DNA of 64,000 nt from Massilia sp. Leaf139 (GTDB lineage: Bacteria; Pseudomonadota; Gammaproteobacteria; Burkholderiales; Burkholderiaceae_D). Below the pieces are notes generated by a model, which worked only from the letters and a program-made list of their open reading frames with translations, was not told where the DNA came from and searched no databases. Of this stretch, positions 1 to 10,762 are shown piece after piece. The number at the start of each line of letters is the position of its first letter. Position 1 is the stretch's first letter. A program made the position numbers and the translations under genes. The stretch lies in contig NZ_LMOJ01000025.1 in the NCBI RefSeq assembly GCF_001424165.1, positions 268,134 through 332,133 on the forward strand, written 5' to 3'.

Positions 1-1391
1 CGCCGTCGTCTGCCCGCATGGGCAATACCTTCGGCATGGCCGGCATGGCGATCGCGGTGGCCACCACCATCGCCCTGATCTTCAAAATGCAGGCGGAGTT
101 CGCGGCATCGGACGCGGCCCGCACCGGCGGTGGCATGGGCTTCCCGCTGGTGCTGTTGGGCGTGGTGGTCGGCGGCGCGATCGGCGCCTATGCGGCAAAG
201 AAGGTCGAGATGACCAAGATGCCGGAACTGGTCGCGGCCATGCACTCGCTGATCGGCCTGGCGGCGGTGTGCATCGCCGTGGCCGCCGTCTCCGAACCCT
301 GGGCGTTCAATATCGCCGAACGCGGCGGCGCGCTGCCCTTCGGGAACCGGCTGGAACTGTTCATCGGCACTTTTGTTGGCGCCGTCACCTTTTCCGGCTC
401 CGTGATCGCCTTCGGCAAACTCTCGGGCAAGTACAAATTCCGTTTGTTCCAGGGCGCACCGGTGCGATTCAAAGGCCAGCACATCCTGAACCTCGTCATC
501 GCGATCGCCCTCATCGCGCTCGGCCTGGTGTTCTGCTTTTCGGATGCGGTGGAGCCGGCCTGGACGCCCTTCGTCATCATGGCCGCGCTGTCCTTCATCC
601 TCGGCGTATTGATCATCATCCCGATCGGCGGCGCCGACATGCCGGTGGTGGTGTCGATGCTGAACTCGTATTCGGGCTGGGCGGCGGCCGGCATCGGCTT
701 CTCGCTGAATAACTCGATGCTGATCATCGCCGGCTCGCTGGTCGGTTCGTCGGGCGCGATCCTCTCGTACATCATGTGCAAGGCGATGAACCGCTCCTTC
801 TTCAACGTCATCCTCGGCGGCTTCGGCGGCGAGGCGACGGCGGCGGCCGGCGGCGCGCAGGAACAGCGTCCGGTGAAATCCGGCTCGGCGGAAGACGCCG
901 CGTTCATCTTGCAGAACGCCGAATCCGTGATCATCGTCCCCGGCTACGGCCTGGCCGTCGCGCGCGCCCAGCATTCCGTGAAGGAGCTGGTCGATAAACT
1001 GACGGAACATGGCGTCAACGTGCGCTACGCGATCCACCCGGTGGCGGGCCGCATGCCGGGCCACATGAACGTGCTGCTGGCCGAAGCCGAAGTGCCTTAC
1101 GACCAGGTGGCGGAGATGGAAGACATCAACGGCGAATTCGGCCAGACCGACGTGGTGCTGGTCTTGGGCGCGAACGACGTGGTGAACCCGGCCGCGAAGG
1201 ATCCGAAATCGCCGATCGCCGGCATGCCGATCCTCGAGGCCTATAAAGCGAAGAGCATCATCGTGAACAAGCGTTCGATGGCCTCGGGGTATGCGGGGCT
1301 GGACAACGATTTGTTCTACATGCCGAACACGATGATGGTGTTTGGCGATGCGAAGAAGGTGATCGAGTCGATGGTGAAGGCAGTGGAGTAA
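1..1391 (+). CDS. pntB: NAD(P) transhydrogenase subunit beta, 5' end cut by window edge
   Basis: Beta subunit of the inner-membrane proton-translocating transhydrogenase, which uses the proton gradient to move hydride from NADH to NADP+. The frame is already open at the left edge, and the codons before the internal ATG at 18 read PSSAR, which continues into the family pattern, so the true start lies outside; roughly 30 residues are probably missing. The visible part has a multi-helix membrane domain (about the first 260 residues) and then the NADP-binding domain with VPGYGLAVARAQ near residue 307 and ANDVVNPAA further on. It ends at TAA 1389-1391, facing the ubiH-like gene. The alpha subunit gene is expected upstream, outside the window. 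Confidence 0.95.
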   Translation, partial: PSSARMGNTFGMAGMAIAVATTIALIFKMQAEFAASDAARTGGGMGFPLVLLGVVVGGAIGAYAAKKVEMTKMPELVAAMHSLIGLAAVCIAVAAVSEPWAFNIAERGGALPFGNRLELFIGTFVGAVTFSGSVIAFGKLSGKYKFRLFQGAPVRFKGQHILNLVIAIALIALGLVFCFSDAVEPAWTPFVIMAALSFILGVLIIIPIGGADMPVVVSMLNSYSGWAAAGIGFSLNNSMLIIAGSLVGSSGAILSYIMCKAMNRSFFNVILGGFGGEATAAAGGAQEQRPVKSGSAEDAAFILQNAESVIIVPGYGLAVARAQHSVKELVDKLTEHGVNVRYAIHPVAGRMPGHMNVLLAEAEVPYDQVAEMEDINGEFGQTDVVLVLGANDVVNPAAKDPKSPIAGMPILEAYKAKSIIVNKRSMASGYAGLDNDLFYMPNTMMVFGDAKKVIESMVKAVE

Positions 1392-1400
1392 AAACGGTTT

Positions 1401-1528
1401 AGAGCGCCTAACAAAACAAAGCGACGCTCGCTTTGCGAGCGCTGCCATGGCTGCGTTGCAGCGCCTTGCCGTACCTTTGTACTGTCTTCGGCGCTGCGCC
1501 TTGCCCTGACAGTTTTGTTAGGTGCTCT
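1401..1528. repeat. 128-bp element bounded by 17-bp inverted repeats
   Basis: The left arm AGAGCGCCTAACAAAAC (1401-1417) and the right arm GTTTTGTTAGGTGCTCT (1512-1528) are reverse complements at 16 of 17 positions. Inside is a further perfect hairpin, CGCTCG-CTTTG-CGAGCG (1425-1441), and other GC-rich imperfect palindromes. It fills most of the space between the convergent pntB and ubiH-like genes. It carries no recognisable gene. It could be a small non-autonomous mobile element or a structured 3' region; only a genome-wide copy count can decide. Confidence 0.6.
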
Positions 1529-1537
1529 TAGTCGTTG

Positions 1538-1565
1538 GTAGGGTGGCACTGCGTGCCCACCCTAC
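1538..1565. repeat. REP-like palindrome, copy 1
   Basis: Starts GTAGGGTGGCAC and ends GTGCCCACCCTAC, so the two halves are near-perfect reverse complements, with one G missing on the left. On the minus strand the GTAG at its foot supplies the TAG stop codon (1562-1564) of the ubiH-like gene. It belongs to the palindrome family seen at ten other sites in the window. Confidence 0.7.
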
Positions 1566-2775
1566 AAAACCTTATGCGGCAGCAGCGCCGACCCGCCGCG
1601 CCGCCCGTACATCATGAGTTCCCCCAGCAGCGTGCGCGCCGGCTTCACCGCGTCCAGTGCCGCCAATCCCAGCCCGAGCACCGACTGCAGCGGCCCACTG
1701 CCGACAAAGGCGCGCGCCATGGTGTCGGTCAGGGCGATGGTCAGCTGGCGATCCTGGCTGCGCTCGTCCAGGAAGCGGCCGATGCCTTCCGGCCCCGGAC
1801 AACGCGCCAGCAATCTTGCCAGCACGGCGGCGTCGCGCAGGCCGAGGTTCAGCCCTTGCCCGGCCACCGGATGCAGGGTCTGCGCCGCGTTGCCGATGGC
1901 GACCGTGCGCGTGGTGGCGTGCGCTTCGGCGTTCAGGCCGAGGGGGTAGGCGAAGCGTGGCGACACTCTGGTAAAACGGCCCAGGCGCCCGCCGAAAGCT
2001 TCGCCCAGCTCGGCCAGGAAGCGGGTCTCTTCCATCGCCTGCAGGGCCTCGGCGCGTTCCGGCGCCACGCACCAGACCAGCGCGTATTGCAAGCCGTCGG
2101 CGCCTTCCTGCGGCAGCAGGGCCAGCGGGCCTTCGTCCGTAAAACGTTCGAAGGCGCGGTGCGCGATCGGGCTGCTGGTGGCGACGCGCGCGATCACGGC
2201 GCTCTGGCCGTAATCGCGGGTGCGGCTCTTGTCTTCCTGCTGGCCGAACACGCCGCCTTCGGCGCCGACCGCGACCTGCGCCGTGACCGTGCGGCCGTCG
2301 TCGAGCGTCAGCGCCACGTGCTCGCCGGTCTCGTCAAGAGCCAGCACGCGCGCCGGCCGGAGCACCCGCACGCCGGCGCGGTCGACCGCGCGCGCCAGCG
2401 CATCGACCACCTCGCCGTAGCGCGTGACATAGCCGAGCGCATCGAGCCCGTGTTCGCTGCGGTCGAGCAGGCTGCGCCCGAGCTGGCCGCGGCGCGAGAC
2501 GTGGATGGTGTGGATCGGAGTCGATGGAAATGGCCAGGCGCCGACTTCTTCGAGCAGCTGGCGGCTGCCCCAGGCCAGCGCGATCGAGCGCGGATCGGAA
2601 ATCGACTGGCCCAGCGCGCGCGCGTCGATCAGCGCGATGCGCGCACCGGCCACGCCGCGCCGCGCCAGCAGGGCGGCCAGGGCCAGGCCGACCGGGCCGG
2701 CGCCGCAGATCGCCACGTCGACGTCGACGCCGGCATGGCTGTCGACCGCGGCCGCATTGTCCTTGGATTCTTCCA

Positions 2776-2779
<4 letters not shown>
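1562..2779 (-). CDS. UbiH/UbiF/VisC-family FAD-dependent hydroxylase
   Basis: A 405-residue aromatic-ring monooxygenase of the family that hydroxylates ubiquinone precursors. The N-terminal dinucleotide-binding motif AICGAGPVGLALAALLARRG begins near residue 25, and the C-terminal FAD motif GNAAQTLHPVAGQGLNLGL is intact. The family includes UbiH, UbiF and UbiI; which ring position this one attacks cannot be read from sequence alone. It is the last gene of a leftward operon: its ATG overlaps the pepP stop (ATGA, 2776-2779), indicating translational coupling. A second ATG follows immediately (MMEE). Its stop codon falls inside a REP-like palindrome, so the last few residues may have changed when that element arrived. 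Confidence 0.9.
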
Positions 2780-4103
<1,324 letters not shown>

Positions 4104-4107
<4 letters not shown>

Positions 4108-4823
4108 GCGCCGGCCCTCTTGCCCATCGGCGCGTTCAATTCTTCCAGCTGCTCGACGGTGCCGACGTTCACCCAGGGGCCGTGATACAGCTCGCCGCCG
4201 ACGCGTTTCTGTTCGATGAACTTGCGCATCAGGGGGCCGAACTTCAGGAAGTCGCCGGCCTTGACGCCTTCGAACATCTCGGGACGGTAGACGCCGATGC
4301 CGGCGAAATTCCATTTCGGCTCGCCCTCGTTCGACAAGGTGTACATGTCGAGGCCGAAGTCGCCGTTCGGGTTGTGCCACGGGTTCGGCGTCAGGTACAG
4401 CCAGGCGATGTCGCGCTTGTCGAGCGGGATCGGCTGGCCGACCATGTCGAGATCCGGCAAGGCTTCCAGGGCCTGGGCGAAATCGAAATAGGGCGCGTAG
4501 ATGTCGCCCGACACGGCGAGGAAGGGGGCATCGCCCAGCAGGTGCAGGGCGTTGGCGATGCCGCCCGCCGTCTCCAGCGGCGTCGGCTCGTGCGAATAGA
4601 CGATGCGCGCGCCGTACTGGCTGCCGTCGCCCAGTTCTTCCTCGATCATGTGGCCGAGGTGCGAGTGGTTGATGACGATGTCGGTGATCCCGGCGCGCAC
4701 CAGGTTCAGCACATGCCAGGTGATGAGCGGGCGGCCGCGCACTTTCAGCAGGGGTTTCGGGCAGGTGTCCGTCAGCGGACGCATGCGCTCGCCGCGGCCG
4801 GCGGCGAAAATCATGGCTTTCAT
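4104..4823 (-). CDS. murU: N-acetylmuramate alpha-1-phosphate uridylyltransferase
   Basis: A 239-residue nucleotidyltransferase. The N-terminal signature FAAGRGERMRPLTDTCPKPL is that of sugar-1-phosphate nucleotidyltransferases, and GDIYAPYFDF carries the metal-binding Asp. In the AmgK-MurU recycling route it converts MurNAc-1-phosphate and UTP to UDP-MurNAc, so cell-wall sugars re-enter peptidoglycan synthesis without the MurA/MurB steps. The assignment to MurU rather than another nucleotidyltransferase rests on its size and on amgK lying 17 bp upstream in the same operon. The stop overlaps the GTG start of pepP. Known members make the host less dependent on the fosfomycin target; that consequence is inferred here. 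Confidence 0.88.
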
Positions 4824-4840
4824 GGGCTTCTCGAAATGGC

Positions 4841-5899
4841 TTAGAAGGTGTAGCCGACCTGCGGTGCCTTGTCCTCAAAGGAATCGAGCAGGCGGATCAG
4901 CGGCTTCAGTTCGGTGTAGCGGAAGGCGGTCTTGCGCACGTAATCCATCACGGTCGGCAGGTCGCCCATGTAGATGGCCTTGTTGTCGCGGTAGTTCAGG
5001 CGGCAGAAGATGCCGAGGATCTTCAGGTGGCGCTGCAGGGCCATGAACTCGAAGTCGCGGTAGAAGGCATCGATGTCCGGATTGACGGGCAGGCCGACCT
5101 GCTTGGCGCTTTGCCAGTAGCGCACGACCCAGTCCAGCACGATCTCTTCGTCCCACTGGATGTAGGCGTCGCGCAGGAGCGAGCCGAGATCGTAGGTGAC
5201 GGGGCCGTACACGGCGTCCTGGAAGTCGAGCACGCCCGGGTTGCCCTGGTCGAGGAACATCAGGTTACGCGAGTGGAAGTCGCGGTGCATGAATACCTGC
5301 TGCTGCGCCAGCACGTTCGAGGTGATCGCTTCGAACACTTTATCGAGCTGGGCCTGCTGCTTCGCATCCAGCGTCACGCCCAGGTGGCGATTCAGGTACC
5401 ACTCGGGGAACAGGTTCATCTCGCGCAGGACAAACGCGCGGTCGAACTCGGGCAGCACGCCCGGCTGGCTGTGCAATTGAAACTTGATCAGGGCGTCGAC
5501 CGCGTCCGAGTACATGAAGGCGGCGTTGTCGGAATCGAGGCGGGCGAGATAGGTCGTGGTGCCGAGGTCGGACAGCAGCAGGAAGCCGCGCTCGACGTCG
5601 CGCGCGACGATTGCCGGCACGGTGACGCCGGCATCGGCCAGCAGGCCCTGGACGTGGATAAAGGCAGGCACGTTTTCGCGCTCGGGCGGGGCGTCCATGG
5701 CGATCAGGGTGTCGCCCAGCTTCGCGCGTAGTGCCGGCGCCACATCGAGGCGGAAGTAGCGGCGGAAGCTCGCGTCGGACGAGGCCGGACGGCGCGAGGC
5801 CACGTCCACCAGGTCAAGCGAACTCAGCCATTCGGTGAGGAGTGCAAGGCGTGCGTCCTGCTCGGCGGAAGTGGGGGAGTTTTGATACAAAGAAGACAT
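4841..5899 (-). CDS. amgK: N-acetylmuramate/N-acetylglucosamine anomeric kinase
   Basis: A 352-residue kinase of the aminoglycoside-phosphotransferase fold. The catalytic loop HRDFHSRNLMFL and the metal-binding VLDFQDAVYGPVTYD are intact, as is the ATP-loop region LLLSDLGTTTYL. AmgK phosphorylates MurNAc at the anomeric carbon, feeding MurU just downstream. It is the first gene of the leftward operon amgK-murU-pepP-ubiH-like and diverges from lptD across a 95-bp AT-richer gap that must hold both promoters. The start ATG is at 5899. Coding sequence and spacing look normal. Confidence 0.9.
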   Translation of the reverse strand: MSSLYQNSPTSAEQDARLALLTEWLSSLDLVDVASRRPASSDASFRRYFRLDVAPALRAKLGDTLIAMDAPPERENVPAFIHVQGLLADAGVTVPAIVARDVERGFLLLSDLGTTTYLARLDSDNAAFMYSDAVDALIKFQLHSQPGVLPEFDRAFVLREMNLFPEWYLNRHLGVTLDAKQQAQLDKVFEAITSNVLAQQQVFMHRDFHSRNLMFLDQGNPGVLDFQDAVYGPVTYDLGSLLRDAYIQWDEEIVLDWVVRYWQSAKQVGLPVNPDIDAFYRDFEFMALQRHLKILGIFCRLNYRDNKAIYMGDLPTVMDYVRKTAFRYTELKPLIRLLDSFEDKAPQVGYTF

Positions 5900-5939
5900 G
5901 GAACGTCCAGCTGAAACCGGTTGAGAGGGCTAATTCCCA

Positions 5940-5945
5940 TATAAT
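5940..5945 (+). promoter_or_regulatory. candidate -10 box in the amgK/lptD divergent gap
   Basis: TATAAT lies 49 bp before the lptD start in the only AT-rich stretch between the divergent operons. No good -35 sits 16-18 bp upstream; TTGAGA at 5921 is too close. The site is therefore tentative. Confidence 0.3.
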
Positions 5946-5994
5946 AAGGGATTCAACCCAAAAAATCGCCCTTTATGGTGCAGCCACAGATTCC

Positions 5995-8217
5995 ATGAGC
6001 TGGTTTACGGCCCTACCATTCCCGCGGCGGCGGGCAGTTGCCTTGTCCGCCCTCGTCACCGTGGCCTCGGGGCCGTTGCATGCGCAAGTCGCGCCGGCCA
6101 CGTCCCATGCCGACGAACAAGACCTTCCCGTTACCGTGCGCGCCGAGGAAATCGGCGGCCGTCCGGATCGCGAAATCAATCTCAACCGCAACGTCGAAAT
6201 CACGCGCGGCCAGTCCAAGCTCACGGCCGACACCGCCTGCTACCTGCTGGTGGAAGACGAGGTCACGGCCAGCGGTAACGTCAACATGTGGCGTTTCGGC
6301 GACCGCTACCAGGGCGACACGCTGCAGCTGAACATGTCCACCGGACGCGGCTATGTGACCAATCCGCAGTACAAGCTGCAGATGAACAATGCGCAGGGCC
6401 GCGCCGACCGCATCGATTTCCTTGGCGAAGACCAGGCCCTGGTTCAGGACGGCACGTACAGCACCTGCGAAGGGCCCGATCCGGACTGGTACCTGAAGGC
6501 GAGCACGCTGCGCCTCGATTCGGGACGCGACGTCGGCACCGCCGGCAAGACCATCATCTATTTCAAGGACGTGCCCATCCTCGGCACGCCGGCGCTGTCG
6601 TTCTCGCTGTCGGGCGCGCGCCGTTCGGGCTGGCTGCCGGCCACCCTCGGCTTCGGCTCGAAGGGCAAGTCCGAGGTCATGGTGCCGTACTACTTCAACA
6701 TCGCGCCGAACCGCGACCTGACGGTCTACCCGCGCATGATGTTCGACCGCGGCCTGCAGCTGGGCGCGACCGCGCGTTATATCGGCGAAACCGGGCGCGG
6801 CCCGTACGGCGGCGAAACCCACATCGAGGCCTTGCGCGACGACCGCATCACCAAGACCGACCGCTGGCGCTTCGACTCGACCCACAACCAGACGCTGGCG
6901 CCGGGCTGGAGCTACGGCTGGAACCTGCACGGCGCTTCGGACGACGAATATCCGAGCGATTTCTCGCCGACGGTGGCCACCAGCGCCGAGCGCCAGCTGG
7001 TGCGCGACGTGTACACGGGCTATTCGTCCCAGTACTGGAGCCTGACCGCGCGCGCGCAGAACATCCAGGTGCTGCAGGAGCCGGCGGCGGTAGCCGATCC
7101 ACGGCTGGCGATCCCGCGTCCCTACGACCGCCTGCCGCAAATTAATTTTCACACGGGCCGGTATGACGTGAAGGGCTTCGACTGGGCGATCGACGCCGAG
7201 GCGACGCGCTTCTCGCATCCGACCTTCGACAGCGGCAACCGCCTGCTGGCCGTGTCCCAGGTCAGCTATCCCTTCATCCGCCCGGGCTATTTCGTCACGC
7301 CCAAGCTGATGCTGCATGCGACCAAGTACAACATGGACAGCAGTGCGGCGCGCCCCGGCAACCTGTCGCGCACGCTGCCGATCTTCTCGGTCGACAGCGG
7401 CATGGTGTTCGAGCGAGACGCCAAGCTGTTCGGCAGCGCCACGACCCAGACCCTGGAGCCGCGCCTGTTCTACGTGCGCACGCCCTACAAGAACCAGGAA
7501 GACTTCCCGGTCTTCGATACGGCCGAGACGGGCTTCAGCTATGCCCAGCTGTTCACCGAAAACCGCTATATCGGCGGCGACCGCGTCTCCGATGCGAACC
7601 AGGTGACGGCTGCGCTGGTGTCGCGCTTCATCGAGCCGGACGGCGCCGAGCGCCTGCGCATGGCGATTGCCCAGCGCTTCTATTTCGACGAGCCGCGCGT
7701 CGGCCGTGAGAACAGCACCACCGGCATCGGCCGCTCGGATCTGCTGCTGGCGGCGTCGGGCCGCATCATCAATAACTGGAACTTCGACAGCAGCGTACAA
7801 TACGATGCGAACGATAAAAGCGTGTTTGCCCAGAACCATGGCGTGCGCTGGACACCGGGCCCGATGAAGGTGCTCAATGCCGAGTACCGCTATGTGCGCG
7901 ACAGCTTCCGCAATGCCGACGTTTCGGGCCAGTGGCCGTTGTCGAAGCGCTGGTACGGCGTGGGCCGGGTCAGCTACTCGCTGCGCGACCACAAGCTGCT
8001 CGACAGCCTGCTCGGTCTGGAGTACAAAGCCGATTGCTGGGTTTTCCGTCTGGGCGCGCAGCGCTTCGTGACGACGGCCCAGGCGACGTCGACGTCGACG
8101 TTCTTCCAGCTCGAGCTCAATGGCCTGTCGCGTCTCGGGGTGGGCAACCCGCTGGAGTCGTTTTATAAGAGTATTCCCGGCTATACGCGGCTGAACAGCA
8201 ACGTCGGCCGTCCCTGA
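5995..8217 (+). CDS. lptD: LPS-assembly protein LptD
   Basis: A 740-residue outer-membrane beta-barrel that, with the lipoprotein LptE, inserts lipopolysaccharide into the outer leaflet. After a signal peptide (about residues 1-30, ending near LHAQ) comes the LptA-like periplasmic jellyroll (DLPVTVRAEEIGG, then IEITRG-type repeats to about residue 160). The long C-terminal barrel follows, with alternating aromatic strands. Cysteines visible in TACYLL, STCEGPD and ADCWVF may form the structural disulfides. ATG 5995 is chosen because it opens directly into the signal peptide; the frame is open upstream but would overlap amgK. It leads the operon lptD-surA-pdxA-rsmA, the same order as in enterobacteria. 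Its partner lptE is at 21327. Confidence 0.95.
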   Translation: MSWFTALPFPRRRAVALSALVTVASGPLHAQVAPATSHADEQDLPVTVRAEEIGGRPDREINLNRNVEITRGQSKLTADTACYLLVEDEVTASGNVNMWRFGDRYQGDTLQLNMSTGRGYVTNPQYKLQMNNAQGRADRIDFLGEDQALVQDGTYSTCEGPDPDWYLKASTLRLDSGRDVGTAGKTIIYFKDVPILGTPALSFSLSGARRSGWLPATLGFGSKGKSEVMVPYYFNIAPNRDLTVYPRMMFDRGLQLGATARYIGETGRGPYGGETHIEALRDDRITKTDRWRFDSTHNQTLAPGWSYGWNLHGASDDEYPSDFSPTVATSAERQLVRDVYTGYSSQYWSLTARAQNIQVLQEPAAVADPRLAIPRPYDRLPQINFHTGRYDVKGFDWAIDAEATRFSHPTFDSGNRLLAVSQVSYPFIRPGYFVTPKLMLHATKYNMDSSAARPGNLSRTLPIFSVDSGMVFERDAKLFGSATTQTLEPRLFYVRTPYKNQEDFPVFDTAETGFSYAQLFTENRYIGGDRVSDANQVTAALVSRFIEPDGAERLRMAIAQRFYFDEPRVGRENSTTGIGRSDLLLAASGRIINNWNFDSSVQYDANDKSVFAQNHGVRWTPGPMKVLNAEYRYVRDSFRNADVSGQWPLSKRWYGVGRVSYSLRDHKLLDSLLGLEYKADCWVFRLGAQRFVTTAQATSTSTFFQLELNGLSRLGVGNPLESFYKSIPGYTRLNSNVGRP

Positions 8218-8244
8218 CCGGGACACGGATGATTTTTGACCTGA

Positions 8245-9669
8245 ATGAGTGCTTCCCAGACTATGCGTACTACCCGTTTGCATCACCTTAAGCTCGCAGC
8301 GGCGCTGCTGAGCGCGCTCACGGCCAACGCCGTCCTGGCGCAAGAAGCGAAGTCGGCCGCCGCCGCGCAGCCTGCAGCGCAAGCGCCGGCGGCGCCCGGC
8401 AGCGGTTTCCTGCCGCCGGCATCGAGCAGCGCCAATGTCATCGATTCGATCCGGGTCGTGGTCAACGACGAAGTCATCACCAGGAACGAAGTGCGCAACC
8501 GCGTCGGCCAGATCGTCCAGCGCCTGCGCTCGCAGAATGCCCAGCTGCCCTCGCAGGCCGATCTCGAACGGCAAGTCATCGAATCGATGATCGTCGAACG
8601 CGCCCAGCTGCAGATGGCCAAGGAGATGGGCGTGCGCGTCGTCGACCGCGAGCTCGACGCCGCCATCGGCCGCATCGCCGAAGGCCAGAAGATGTCGGTG
8701 CAGGACATGCGCAACCAGATGGAAAAGGAAGGCCTGACCTTCGCCCAGTTCCGCGAAGAGATCCGCAACGAGATCATGCTGCAGCGCCTGCGCGAGCACG
8801 AGGTCGACAGCAAGATCCAGGTGTCGGACGCCGAGATCGACACCTATCTCGCCGCCGAAAAGGCCGCCGCGGCCGAGAAGGTCGAGATGGATCTCTCGCA
8901 GATCCTGGTCGGCATCCCGGTCAATGCCACGCCCGAACAGATCGCCGCGCGCCGCGCGCGTGCCGACGAAGTCATGCGCCAGCTGCGTACCGGCGCCGAC
9001 TTCGCCAAGATCGCCGCCACCTATTCCGACGCGCCCGACGCGTTGAAGGGCGGCGTGATCGGCTGGCGCGATCCGGATCGCCTGCCGCAGCTCATCTCCG
9101 ACGAGCTGCGCAAGCTGAGCCCGGGCCAGGTCACCCCTGTCATCAAGAGCAATACCGGCTTCCACATCGTCAGGCTCAACGACAAGCGCAGCCAGGCCCA
9201 GGCCCAGGCGCCGCAGCAGGCGCTGGTGCAGCAGACCCGCGTGCGCCAGATCCTCATGAAACCGACGCCGGCCATGCCGGCCGCCCAGGTGAAAGCCAAG
9301 CTGGCCGAAATCAAGGCGAAAATCGAGAGCAAATCGGCCAGTTTCGAAGACATGGCGCGCCAGAACGGCCAGGACGGCACGGCCGCCAAGGGAGGCGACC
9401 TGGGCTGGATCGTGCCGGAAGACGTGGTGCCGGAATTCGTGACCGCGATGGACGCCCTCAAGCCGGGCCAGCTGTCCGACGTCGTCGAATCGCCTTTCGG
9501 CTTCCACCTGATCGAAGTCCTCGAACGCAAGACCGAAGACCAGAGCAAGGAAAAGGAACGCCTGCGCGCACGCCAGGTGATCCGCGAGCGCAAACTCGGC
9601 GAAGCCTTCGAGGACTGGGCGCGCGAAGTGCGCGACCGCGCCTACGTCGAGTACCGCGAGGAAGCCTGA
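8245..9669 (+). CDS. surA: periplasmic chaperone and peptidyl-prolyl isomerase SurA
   Basis: A 474-residue periplasmic chaperone that escorts outer-membrane proteins, including LptD, to the BAM complex. It has a signal peptide (hydrophobic stretch LAAALLSALTANAVLA), a SurA N-terminal helical domain (VNDEVITRNEVRNRVGQ onward), and two parvulin domains. The first parvulin domain is around GADFAKIAATYSDAPDALKG and the second around GDLGWIVPEDVVPEF. A short C-terminal helix (GEAFEDWAREVRDRAYVEY) returns to the core, as in E. coli. A second in-frame ATG at 8263 would shorten the pre-signal region by six residues and is equally plausible. It begins 27 bp after lptD, with pdxA 4 bp downstream. Confidence 0.95.
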   Translation: MSASQTMRTTRLHHLKLAAALLSALTANAVLAQEAKSAAAAQPAAQAPAAPGSGFLPPASSSANVIDSIRVVVNDEVITRNEVRNRVGQIVQRLRSQNAQLPSQADLERQVIESMIVERAQLQMAKEMGVRVVDRELDAAIGRIAEGQKMSVQDMRNQMEKEGLTFAQFREEIRNEIMLQRLREHEVDSKIQVSDAEIDTYLAAEKAAAAEKVEMDLSQILVGIPVNATPEQIAARRARADEVMRQLRTGADFAKIAATYSDAPDALKGGVIGWRDPDRLPQLISDELRKLSPGQVTPVIKSNTGFHIVRLNDKRSQAQAQAPQQALVQQTRVRQILMKPTPAMPAAQVKAKLAEIKAKIESKSASFEDMARQNGQDGTAAKGGDLGWIVPEDVVPEFVTAMDALKPGQLSDVVESPFGFHLIEVLERKTEDQSKEKERLRARQVIRERKLGEAFEDWAREVRDRAYVEYREEA

Positions 9670-9673
9670 CGCC

Positions 9674-10762
9674 GTGGCCGTGCCGAAGATCGAGCGTCCG
9701 ACGCTGGCCATCACCGTCGGCGAACCGGCCGGCATCGGACCCGAGATCTCGATCCGCGCGGCCTGGGCGCTGCGCGAGCAGGCCAACTGCGTGCTGGTCG
9801 GCGACGCTGCCTTTCTCGCGCTCACCGCCAGCCTGATCGATCCAAGCATCCGCCTGGCGGCGCTCTCGATCCAGGCGCTGCGTAACGGCGGCTTGCCGCA
9901 TTTCGGCCGCGAGCGCATTGCCGTGGTCGACGTGCCGCTCGCGGCCCACGTCGTGCCCGGAACGCTCGACAAGGAAAACGGCCGCGCCGTGCTCGCCACG
10001 CTCGACCTGGCGCTGGAAGGCGTGCGCGCCGGCTGGTTCGACGCCATCGTCACCGCGCCCCTGCAAAAGAGCACGATCAACGAGGCCGGCGTCGCGTTTT
10101 CCGGCCACACCGAATACCTGGCCGACAAGACGGCCACCCCGCAAGTGGTGATGATGCTGGCCGGCCAGCCGGCAGATAATCAGCCGAATCTGCGTCAGCC
10201 CTACCTGCGTGTGGCGCTGGCCACGACCCACCTGCCGCTGCGCGCCGTGCCCGATGCGATCACGCAGGACGGCCTGGCGCGCGTGCTCGACATCCTGCAC
10301 GCCGACCTGCGCGATAAATTCGGCATCGCCGCGCCGCGCATCCTGGTCACCGGCCTGAATCCGCATGCGGGCGAGAACGGCTACCTGGGGCGCGAGGAGA
10401 TCGAGGTCATCGGGCCAAGCCTGGCGGCGGCACAGGCGCGCGGCATCGATGCGCGCGGGCCGTATCCGGCCGACACCCTGTTCCAGCCGAAGTACCTGCA
10501 GGACGCCGACTGCGTGCTCGCCATGTACCACGACCAGGGTTTGCCGGTGCTGAAGCACGCGACCTTCGGGCGCGGCATCAACGTCACGCTCGGCCTGCCC
10601 CTGATCCGTACCTCGGTCGACCACGGCACCGCGCTCGACCTGGCGGCCCGGGGGCTGGGCCTGGCCGACTGCGGCAGCATGGAAGAGGCGATCCGCGCCG
10701 CCATGGGCATGGTAGCTGCAAGTAAAGGCGCCAGCCGCGCCACACAATCAACGAAAGAGTAA
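9674..10762 (+). CDS. pdxA: 4-hydroxythreonine-4-phosphate dehydrogenase
   Basis: A 362-residue NAD-dependent, metal-requiring dehydrogenase of the pyridoxal 5'-phosphate pathway. It oxidises 4-phosphohydroxy-L-threonine. Typical motifs are ITVGEPAGIGPEI near the N-terminus, FSGHTEYLAD in the middle and MYHDQGLPVLKH toward the C-terminus, which carries metal-binding residues. The start is GTG at 9674, four bases after the surA stop. It is followed immediately by rsmA: pdxA ends TAA at 10762 and rsmA starts at 10763. Confidence 0.95.
   Translation: MAVPKIERPTLAITVGEPAGIGPEISIRAAWALREQANCVLVGDAAFLALTASLIDPSIRLAALSIQALRNGGLPHFGRERIAVVDVPLAAHVVPGTLDKENGRAVLATLDLALEGVRAGWFDAIVTAPLQKSTINEAGVAFSGHTEYLADKTATPQVVMMLAGQPADNQPNLRQPYLRVALATTHLPLRAVPDAITQDGLARVLDILHADLRDKFGIAAPRILVTGLNPHAGENGYLGREEIEVIGPSLAAAQARGIDARGPYPADTLFQPKYLQDADCVLAMYHDQGLPVLKHATFGRGINVTLGLPLIRTSVDHGTALDLAARGLGLADCGSMEEAIRAAMGMVAASKGASRATQSTKE

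Noticed and set aside
4108..4878. A longer pepP reading frame extending upstream over murU
   Set aside because: The extra part is Arg/Pro-rich and antisense-like, overlaps a good murU gene, and the family start fits GTG 4107.
6013..10137. A very long open frame (over 1,300 codons) on the minus strand opposite lptD-surA-pdxA
   Set aside because: It is antisense to four well-supported genes, has low-complexity Ala/Arg/His-rich content and no recognisable domain; such frames are expected in very GC-rich DNA.
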